Shown: piece after piece, positions 55,766 to 64,000 of the stretch | Layout of the letters: each line of letters starts with the position of its first letter | How positions within the stretch are numbered: position 1 is the stretch's first letter | Origin: Flaccisagitta enflata | Taxonomy: Eukaryota; Chaetognatha; Sagittoidea; Aphragmophora | Assembly: GCA_965153355.1 (NCBI GenBank) | Contig: OZ231126.1 | Coordinates: forward strand, 13,888,001 to 13,952,000 | Reading direction: 5' to 3' | Length of the DNA stretch: 64,000 nt | Position numbers and translations under genes: made by a program | Notes under the pieces: model-generated | The model's database searches: none | What the model saw: the letters and a program-made list of their open reading frames with translations, nothing else | Told to the model about the DNA's origin: nothing

Positions 55766-55909
55766 GTCTTAATGAGAAAAGGCGGGATTTTATTAATAGG
55801 AAAGTTTTTTTAAGTTTTACTAAAACACTCGGCAAAGGATTTCCCAAATCACCCTGAACCACAAAACAGAAGCCATCGATGTTAAAAGGAACCAATTTGG
55901 ATTGTGGAA

Positions 55910-56385
55910 CTACAACAACGAAACAATGAGGGATGACAACGATATTTCTTACAAAGCCGCCAATTTTAAGCCTTCAATAAAAAGAAGAGAAATAAATCCT
56001 CGTGAAACAGAAAAATCATCCAAATCTTGGGCTGAACATGACGTGATAACTATTTGAATTACCAACATGATCAAAAAATAGTCTTGGAAATATGAGTATG
56101 GATGTGAGAGACTGGGAGGGCAGATTCAAGGCCTGAGAGGACAGATTTCAGGCCTGGGATGTGAGAGATAAATGTAAAGATTGATAAAGAATAGTTCTCA
56201 AAGCTTTTTATCATTTTTTGACGACTTTAAGATTTTGATCAACCGATGAACCACCCAACCAAACAACAGACAGTGCCGCTCATAGAATTGAAAATGAAAT
56301 GATAAGGTTTATTAAGAAGAAGAAGAATGCGTCATCTTCGCGGTTTGAGCACAGGCGTAACAAGCAAACAGATGGATGGGTGGAG
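55910..56385. other. Spacer upstream of the gene cluster
   Basis: Contains a short duplicated GGCCTGAGAGGACAGATTTCAGG-like phrase (56128-56160). No gene seen. Confidence 0.5.
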
Positions 56386-57477
56386 TAACAGCTTTCAGGA
56401 TCATGCAAAAATCGTGATCTCTTACCGTCCATTCCGTACTAGACCAATTTTGGGGTGGGGAATTCACTCGGATCGTCAAAAATGGGCTCAGAACAATATT
56501 TCGATCCCCATCGGCCATCTGAAGGGCCCCGAACGAGCATTTTTTGTGTTTTTCGTGATTTTTTGGGATTGGTTGTCTTGAGGGGGAAAAATGAGCGGTC
56601 CCTGCTGTAAAATACCTCTTTTGGAAGTGAGAAGCCCAAATCTGAGAAAAAAAAATGGTACAGAATTAAGTTTAAGTGACCCAAAAGTCATTGAAAGGGC
56701 CCCGATCGAGCATTTTTGGCATTTTTTGTTGATTTTTCATGTTTATGAGTGAAAAAATGCTACATCTGACGTTATCAATCATTTAAAGGGCATGGATTTC
56801 AACCTCCCTGCGCTTTGTGGTAATTTAACACTATTTCAAGAGGCTTTATCTATTTTATAGTGTATTCTCTCTCAATCAGTTAGCAAATGAATTCGGACGG
56901 ATTTGTAAATGCTATGTCACCTTCCAAGGTACCCCCCCCTACAGCCCAAACAGATCATCATAAAGACTGAAAATTTGGCATGGACACTTATCTTAGGCTT
57001 AATCGTGGGGCCATCAAGGCGATTTTTGATAAGTTGCCCCGAAGCAGATTTATGGGGCAGGGGTGGGGGTACCCCTGGGGGGCAAAAATGACAAAAAAAA
57101 TTTTTATCCGATTTTTTTCACTTTTTCGACTTAGCAGCTTAGGCTAGTGTCTTAGGTACTAGGAAAACTCATTTTAACCCAACTTACTCATTGTAGTCAT
57201 GATTAATGCTCTCTAGGAGGGACAATGTCAAAACCGAGACTTACGAAGAATCTCAATTTGTGTCAATTTGACTAGGCCATCGACCGACCTAATTCTAACT
57301 AAAGCAAGAGTTTTTTTTAAACAGCAAACGCAATTGTATTTATCGATTAAAAGATAAAAGATTTCTTACAATGAAACAGACATGTATACTGTTGAGTATC
57401 TTTCCCTCCCCCCCCCCCCGTGGGGGAGAGGGGGAGTAAAATCAAAGGGTTTGGAAATGGAGTAAAAAATTCAATAG

Positions 57478-57695
57478 CTAAAAACAGGCCAGATACAATG
57501 GTCGTGTATCGCTGGTGCTTGGTGGTGGGCAGTGGTAGTAATGTGGGTGGGCAGTGGCAGTATGGGACAGGTTGGGGCTGCAATGTGGCTATTACAACCT
57601 ATTTCTCGCCATCTCAAACTTCGCGTCACCTTCAGTCCTTCCTACCAATGGACACACCCTATTATAGAGTCGCATAGCCAGCGACGAAAAAGAAA
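57478..57695 (+). repeat. Hairpin-tailed module, diverged copy
   Basis: AAACAGGCCAGATACAATGG, then TGGGCAGTGGTAG, and at the end ACACCCTATTATAGAGTCGC-ATAGC-CAGCGACG. The block order matches the better copies at 27361 and 45388. Confidence 0.55.
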
Positions 57696-58343
57696 ATTTT
57701 TGAAGATATAACTCTCTTGGTAGTACCAAAAGTTGATATAAGATTACTTAAACTAAATTTGATACTATTTTGATTCAAGTTATACCATATTCATTCTCTA
57801 TGGGGTAGAGATGCAAAGTTCTTCGACCAACCGAGGGTAACGGAATAATAAGCGCCAAAGGGGGGGGGAGAGAAGAAATCAAATGCTGCTCAACTTTATA
57901 CACGCCTGCAATGAAAGCATAAGATTAAAGTCATGGGGAATCAAACACAGTGATACGACAATCCGACCTGTATGTAATGAAAAGGAAGGTGGGAGAAGCA
58001 AGGCCAAGTCACAGCATGTTATGTAAAAACGAATGAATGAATGAATGAATAAATGAATGAAAAAATACGTCAGAATTGGCCGTTTTGCACATCTCAAACA
58101 TTTGATGAACCGACGACAAACAAACATGACCTCTTATAGAAAAGCGAGGATGCGCCTTAAAAAAGAAAAAAAAATACAGGAAAAGGTAAACATTACTTTT
58201 GGCAAGACCAAATCATAAATCCTGATTAGTTTAACAATATTTAACACTTTTTTTACCTAAAACAACTGTTTTATCGCATTATGGAGAAGAAAATTGTAGA
58301 TTTAGCATCCCGACAAAACGCGTCGCAGGCAACAAAACCTGTC

Positions 58344-58346
<3 letters not shown>

Positions 58347-58438
<92 letters not shown>
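58347..58438. repeat. (TC)n microsatellite
   Basis: About 46 TC units. Confidence 0.98.
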
Positions 58439-58439
<1 letters not shown>

Positions 58440-59019
58440 GATGGCAACTTTAACTTCGGTTCCGGGGCAGGGGCAGTGCCCCAACCAGAGGGCTGAAGTT
58501 AACCTTCGATTGCATTCTTAAGATGTAACTATCTTTAATTTTGATGAAGGAAAAACAGTAAAAAATGAAAATGGTTTTGCCATCAGCTTTTGTTATGACT
58601 TTCTAATATCAGCGGGGTAACAACTTATCAGGCCCTGGTCAGGGTGACAACTTTTTAGGGTGACAGCGTATCAAGTTCTCTTAAGAACGATGGATCAATT
58701 TTAGTTGCATGCTACGCGACTTCACCCTACTTTGACCGTCGCCCCGTCAATCCATCACACTTTTTTTGTGTCTACAGTCTTTGGTCCCACTGCTCCGGCC
58801 CAAATCGGTAATAACCTCAAATATAGCCCTTGCTTACCCGCACCTGATTGCAATAGCTGTGTATCCTATATCTGGCCTTGTTTGACCAAATGCGACTATT
58901 AGACTGAAATCCTAACTCGCTCTTACATTTGGGGGAGGCAAAAGGTCATTTTATTTTCTGATTCATCAGTTGGCAAGCCGCTTGGATTGTTTGGTGCTAA
59001 TGATGGGATAACTGCTGAC

Positions 59020-59190
59020 ACTGGTCACAATATTGTTGCGGACGGGTGGGCAGGGGTGTCCAACCCCCACCCCACTTTCCCTACATGCACGGAACCATCC
59101 AAAACACATTTTTTTACTCGTGCTCACGGACCAATGGGCAAACAGACAGACCGACTGACAGACAAAGCCTCTTATTGATTATGGAGTTGC
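59020..59190 (+). repeat. Hairpin-tailed interspersed module
   Basis: CACTGGTCACAATATTGTTG, GTTGCGGACGGGTGGGCAGG, CAGACAGACCGACTGACAG, ACAAAGCCTCTTATTG and GGAGTTGCGTGG. It lacks the right arm of the terminal hairpin. Confidence 0.7.
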
Positions 59191-60395
59191 GTGGAAATGG
59201 TAATTTATGAAGAAAAAGAGCTAATGCACTGTTTCTGGAGGCAGTAGATGAGTTCCGGACTTGCTATGCTTAACGCCTGATTTTCAGACTTTGAAATCGC
59301 CAAAAACCTGGAAATGTGACTTATCAAGTTTGAAATAGCCTAATATTGCATTCTAATGAAGGAAAAAACAAAATAATGCTTTATTCTCGTGCTAAAGACA
59401 CCGAAAAAAGTAACCAAGTCAAAGAAATGAAAAAAATCGAAGAAATGTTTTTTGACATTTTTGCCCCCCAGCGGTACCCCCACCCCTGCCCCATAAATCT
59501 GCTTTGGGGCAACTTATCAAAAATCGCCTCGATGGCCCCACGATTAGGTCTAAGATCAGAGTACATGCCAAATTTTAAGTCTTTATGATGATCCGTTTGG
59601 GCTGTTGGGGGGGGTTCCTTGGAAAGTGACATAAAGCATATACAAATCCGTCCGAATCTGTAGATAAAGAAACATAATGCTTGTTCGGGGCCCTCTTAGG
59701 GGCTGTTTCACTATGATATGGTGCTCAAATGCTTTCTTTGACTGGGGAATCAAGTTCAGCATCTGAATTTAGGCCCACCATTTGCAGGAATTCCATATTG
59801 CTCACCTGACATGCTAGTTAGGTGAAAAAATAACTGAAAAATGCACGTTCGGGGCCCTTTTAGGGGCTTTTTTGTTCTGATAAGTTGCTCTAACACTATT
59901 TTTGATAGAGGAATCAAGTTTATCATCTCAAACAAGGTCTGCAACGAGTATGATATCAATGTAGCACGCCTGACATGCTAGTTACAGCAAAAAATAGCTA
60001 AAAATAGCCAAAAATGCTTGATCGGGGCCCTTCAGGTAGCCGATGGGGATCGAAATATTGTTCTGAGACCATTTTTGATGGTCTGAGTGAATTCCCCACC
60101 CCAAAATTGGTCTAGTACGGAATGGACGGTAAGAGATCATGATTTTTGCATGATCCTGAGAGCTGTTAATGGGTGGAGGGACAGAGACACAGTCACAAAC
60201 ACGCACACTGTTTTTCTTATTGATTTCTATCTGTTTTTCCTGTTCTTATCCTGGTTCTTTTTTTTCCCTTCTTCATCCTTTGTTCTTGTTATTTTTCTTT
60301 ACGTTCTTCATCCTCTTCTTCTTCTTCTTGTTCTTCCTCCTCGTCGATTATATTCGTCGGCATCTGTACCATTCCATTCCAAATTCGTTCATTTA

Positions 60396-60460
60396 TTCTT
60401 TTTCTTCTTTTTCTTTTTCTTTTTCTTTTTCTTTTTCTTTTTCTTTTTCTTCTTCTTCAG
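60396..60460. repeat. (TTTTTC)n microsatellite
   Basis: About ten TTTTTC units within pyrimidine-rich DNA. Confidence 0.95.
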
Positions 60461-60767
60461 CAATCCCGTCTTCTCCTCGCAAGTTTTCGTAGCTCTGTCC
60501 ATCTTTTTCCTTATCTTATTCTCAAATTTCAGCAATTTTCATTACAAAACTGATGATATGAAGTCTTACAAAGATTAGGGATTTACGCTTATACGGCGCA
60601 ACGCTAAGGTTAACGAAGGTTTTTTTCTATATGAAAATTCGATTGGCTCTCCAATGATGCATTGTCCAAAGCCTGAAATCGAATTCTCATTTTGACATGT
60701 TTTGGAGGGTGCTTTCTGTTAAACCATGAAATTGGTCTAAAATGAGCATGAACCAGTAGGGACTTTG

Positions 60768-61010
60768 AGTTTTTAGTTGCGAACTCGCAACTATATAAGA
60801 GGCTTCGTCCGTCCGTCTGTTGGTCCGTCCGTCTGTCCGTGAGAACGAGTTGAAAAGTGGGAAAACGAGCGTTTTAGAAGCTTTTCGTTTTTGTGTCTGT
60901 GTTGGAAGGGGGGTTAGGAGGGGCGTTGGGTGTGGATGGGGGTTGGCTGCCCCTCCCTACCTGTCAACAATGATATTGTGACCCCACGTCACTTGTTTGA
61001 ATCTCTGCCA
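60768..61010 (-). repeat. Hairpin-tailed interspersed module, reverse orientation
   Basis: TTTTTAGTTGCG-AACT-CGCAACT, then AAGAGGCTTCGTCCGTCCGT, a G-rich middle and ACAATGATATTGTGACCCCA. Read on the minus strand, this is the same block order as the copy at 59020. Confidence 0.75.
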
Positions 61011-61184
61011 GCCATGGATGCAACTGGGATTGAAATCATGAATATCAAATTTCAGACTGGGATGGGAAATTCGCTAATTGCGACTCTCGGAGGCGCTTTC
61101 GTAATGCAATGATAGGGTAGGCTAATCACATCCTCTCACGGCAAAACACTGGTATCCCTTTCTTAAATATAGAATTCTCGAATG

Positions 61185-61964
61185 CTTTATTCTAAGCTGT
61201 GACTGTGATTGACAGGGCGAAAGAGAAATCCAGACAGGCAGAATTGCAGGTGACAAGTACCGGGATAACAATATTGTTGCGCACCAGGCAAGGCTGATTG
61301 TGCGTTTTTTTGGATGCGGACACGCAACTTAGCAATAGGCGTTTTCCGTCCATCCGTCCGTTGGTCCGTCCTTTAATCTGTGATGAGTTGAAAAATACAA
61401 AAACGCGTATTTTTAATGCTGCAGTTGTGATTGTCTGTGTGAGTGTGTGAGGGATGGGGGGCGGGGTGAGAAAGTGTGGAGGTTATAAATATTCCCCTTC
61501 CCAGTTCCCATCCATCCGCAACGATATAGTGACCCCGAGTCACCGGTTACACTACACTATACTCAATTAATAGGGAAAGACGGGCAGACATGCAGACTGG
61601 CGGATAGACAAAACTTTTAGATCTCGAGTCTGCGACTGAAAATATTTACATGAAATATTTATATAGAATATTTACAAAATGCAACCTGCATTGTAAGCTT
61701 ATTGCACTCGGCTTATATCTCGTTCAACATTTATACGCAATAAATGCTCTAGTTTTTTTGTTTTTGATTTTTTTGCTGTGGATGAATTTTGTATCGGTAA
61801 CTAGATTACTTCAATCAATTATTGAAACCAGACGTTTTCTCTCTGATGAGTAGTTTAAAATATATCGTTTGAATAAGTGATCAGTTGGTCGAGCATAATT
61901 ATCTAACAAACACATAAATACACAAAAACAAACACACTGACACACACACAACTAGGTACAAGAG

Positions 61965-62053
<89 letters not shown>

Positions 62054-62449
62054 CGATGTATGGCAGCCTGGAGCCTAGGGACTTCAAAGCCAATTCCAAG
62101 CACGACAGCAAATCTAAGCACGACAGCTTTTTCACTGATTTGTTTTGATTTCTATGCTTTCTAAGCCAATACTAGCCAAAAAGTAAAAAATAAACAAGTG
62201 ATTCTCATCTAGATGGTTATTTCTTTGTCAAATAGATCTGTTTTCAATTGATTCATACAATCTAATATATTGTGCAAAAAAAAGTATCTAGAAAAACTGT
62301 ATAGTAGGTGGGGGCAAAGCATACTAATCATCATCACATATCAATCAAGCCCTTGCCTCATTGTGCTTTGCAAACTCGTTTATTATTTCCCCCCATAGGA
62401 TTTGATTCAATAAAGTTTTTCTGATGTGTTTATTTGTCTGTCTGTCAGC

Positions 62450-62524
<75 letters not shown>

Positions 62525-62790
62525 TTTTATTCCCTTCAAAATTTGTTCTCAACACATTTTCAAGCCCGACAGACTTTCAAGCCCGACAACAGGGACGTCA
62601 CGTGATGTCCCTGAAGTCCCTTGCCATACATCGCTGTCAGTGTGTGTGTCAGTGTGTTTGTTTGTGTGTATGTATGTGTTCGTTAGATAATCATGCTCGA
62701 CAGACAGACAGACCGACTCACTCTTGTACCTAGTTGTGTGTGTGTGTGTGTTACTAACCAAGACGCTGTGTCTATGAGACCCTTTATTCA
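61185..62790. repeat. Dispersed repeat copy 2, with its own insertion
   Basis: 61185-61970 matches 24930-25385 plus 26638-26920, without the 1252-bp transposon. Beyond a (TG)n run (61967-62050) about 590 bp are inserted (62050-62640), and then homology resumes (62670-62790 matches 27010-27120: TAGATAATCATGCTC, CACTCTTGTACCTAGTTGTG and CTAACCAAGACGCTGTGTCT). Confidence 0.85.
62050..62640. mobile_element. Insertion with short inverted ends in the dispersed repeat
   Basis: GCAGCGATGTATGGCA and GGGACTTC at the left (62051-62087) are mirrored by GAAGTCCCTTGCCATACATC at the right (62612-62631), giving partial inverted ends of about 30 bp. The segment is absent from copy 1 at 24930-27130. It contains a (TC)n run (62453-62521) and no gene. 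Confidence 0.65.
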
Positions 62791-63182
62791 GTGTCCCCAG
62801 AAGATCTTTGGAGCTACTATCCAACTTGAGGTTGAGCGCTGTTACTATCTAGGTAGTAGCTGAATTTTTCCCCTCATTATCTATATTACTATCCAGACAT
62901 AACATTTGTACTACAGCGTATACAAATATATCTGGAGACAAGGAAGAGACAAATTGACAGTCACAATGTTGGCAAATTTGATCAAAAAAACACAAAAACC
63001 AAGGCAATATTTCATCTTTGGAGGTGCAAAATTAAAAATTTTTCATTCCTTCATTCACTCATTCAATTGGTGATTAAGATAGGCTTTCCAAGAAGCGCTT
63101 CCACGTCATTCAACACCTCAACAATATCTGCATTTTCATTGGCAGCGTCTACTTCTTGTGAATCAGCGTTGGCATTGTCCCT
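62791..63182. other. Non-coding spacer
   Basis: No gene or clear repeat seen. Confidence 0.5.
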
Positions 63183-63437
63183 TTAACCATGTGGTTCAGT
63201 AACTTTGTAACTGTACATACTGCTGTTGAATTTTGAGAGCATTGAGGAAAGGATAATCATGTTTGCGCAAGTTTCGTTGCGTCTCTTTAAACCATATGGA
63301 GTTGCAAGAATTCCCTCGACCATGGCTAAACGATTTCTGGGTTTGGTCTTGATTACCCCCACGCCACTAAATGATCGCTCAATGGTGGCATTAGATGTAG
63401 GAAGGCAATTTTGACACTGAAGAAGTGAAGTAAGAGC
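63183..63437 (-). pseudogene. hAT transposase C-terminal fragment
   Basis: The minus-strand frame contains LPTSNATIERSFSGVGVIKT followed by RNRLAMVEGI, the signature of the hAT C-terminal dimerisation domain (S-N/S-A-x-x-E-R-x-F-S, then IKT..RNRL). Only the last 85 codons remain. The homology stops exactly where a MITE starts at 63438, so the gene was truncated there or the fragment moved with it. The stop codon is at 63183. Confidence 0.85.
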
Positions 63438-63793
63438 AGGGCAGCAGCCCCAAAGGGCCAATGTCCTGTAGGACACAGGGGGGAATTTCCAAACAACCTG
63501 AGAGGACATATTAGAGGCTTTTGGACAATTTTCCATGATATTCAATGGGAGATTTGCATTTTTTTTCAATTTCTCATCAATTTGCCATGTAATTCTATGG
63601 GAATTTTACATTTTTTTCAAATTTCATCAATTTTCCATGTTATTTAATGGAAAGTTGGCATTTTATCAGTTTCGCATGTTATTCAATAGGAATTTGAGGC
63701 TTGAGATGCTGGGGGGGGGGATGTTCGGACGCACACATGGAAATTCACCCCTGTGTCCTACGGGACATTGTCCCTTTGGGGCCGCTGCACCTG
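63438..63793. mobile_element. MITE with 55-bp inverted ends (CAGG(G/T)GCAGC...), hAT-like
   Basis: The left arm 63438-63491 (CAGGGCAGCAGCCCCAAAGG) and right arm 63739-63793 (complement CAGGTGCAGCGGCCCC) match over about 54 bp. The CAGGG-type end is common in hAT elements. No clear 8-bp target duplication is visible. Its interior is a tandem repeat of about 68 bp (63530-63700) built on CAATTT..CCATGTTATTCAATGG..ATTTGCATTTT. Confidence 0.75.
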
Positions 63794-63819
63794 GTAATTT
63801 CTAATAGAAAAATGTGAGA

Positions 63820-64000
63820 TTAATACCCAAGCAATACCCGAGCATACCCATGAAATGCACTAGCAATACCCGAGCAATACCCAGGCAATACCCAAGCAAT
63901 ACCCGAGCGTACCCAAATACCCGGGCCGAGCATACCCGAGCATTCCCAAGCGATACCACAGCAATGCCAAAGTAATACCAGGCATACCCGGGCATACCCA
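63820..64000. repeat. Minisatellite (AGCAATACCCG / AGCATACCCG)n at the window edge
   Basis: Irregular units of 10-11 bp combining AGCAATACCC and AGCATACCC with G/A variants, continuing past the end of the window. Confidence 0.9.

Larger units (their letters stand above)
56386..60167. mobile_element. 3.8-kb element with long inverted arms
   Basis: Left arm about 56386-57135 and right arm about 59410-60167 are inverted copies: TAACAGCTTTCAGGATCATG at the left outer end matches CATGATCCTGAGAGCTGTTA at the right, and the GGGGCAGGGGTGGGGGTACC block at 57056 matches its complement at 59472. The central parts of the arms are diverged; the right arm has an internal repeat of CGTTCGGGGCCC(T) about every 165 bp (59678, 59848 and 60021). 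The 2.3-kb middle has no transposase frame and contains two hairpin-tailed modules and a TC run. It may be two independent copies of one repeat in opposite orientation. Confidence 0.7.

Overview
This window looks like nuclear DNA of an animal, most likely an invertebrate. The support is spliced genes with GT-AG introns, a metazoan-type PGAP4 glycosyltransferase, a replication-dependent linker histone H1 with a histone 3' stem-loop, non-LTR retrotransposons with an APE-type endonuclease, hAT debris, several palindromic MITE-like elements and very long microsatellites. I cannot name the species. A TTAGG-like tract sits inside one retrotransposon and TTAGGG-like degenerate arrays occur elsewhere, but neither is diagnostic.

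Layout. 1-5045: large tandem repeat (unit about 1.07 kb, with a shorter partial copy) interrupted by a 5'-truncated LINE. 5.0-18.5 kb: gene-poor, with two long palindromic elements (6545-7560 and 9191-9757), CAA, CTT and GAAT microsatellites, a 165-bp tandem array and a telomere-like array. 18562-20354: PGAP4 in two exons. 20.9-24.7 kb: a nearly complete LINE on the minus strand. 24.9-27.1 kb: a dispersed repeat carrying a clean 1252-bp transposon insertion; its second copy at 61.2-62.8 kb supplies the empty site. 28.3-29.2 kb: histone H1 on the minus strand. 30.3-31.7 kb: giant CTTT and CATT microsatellites. 32.3-34.3 kb: dense hairpin and tandem repeats.

35.9-55.8 kb is the most unusual part. 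It holds at least five compact intron-bearing genes, all on the minus strand. I rebuilt exon chains by requiring consistent splice phase: a 17-exon gene of about 1237 aa (43682-35878), a 6-exon gene of 433 aa with two KEN motifs (47317-44934), a C2H2 plus transposase-like gene (51857-47469), a 2-exon gene of 170 aa (53317-52741) and an at least 2-exon gene of about 181 aa (55765-55091). Only the transposase-like gene resembles a family I know. It carries a frame break, an in-frame TGA and a palindromic insertion, so it looks decayed, whereas its neighbours have open, phase-consistent exons. Two introns of the 433-aa gene are copies of one another, which raises the possibility of introner-like intron gain. 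The cluster could be host genes of unknown family or cargo of a large mobile element; the sequence alone does not decide.

56.4-64.0 kb: a 3.8-kb element with about 0.75-kb inverted arms, the second copy of the dispersed repeat, a hAT C-terminal fragment next to a MITE, and a minisatellite at the right edge. A short hairpin-tailed module (hairpin of the AGTTGCG/CGCAACT type next to TCCGTC-rich DNA) recurs in both orientations through the whole window.
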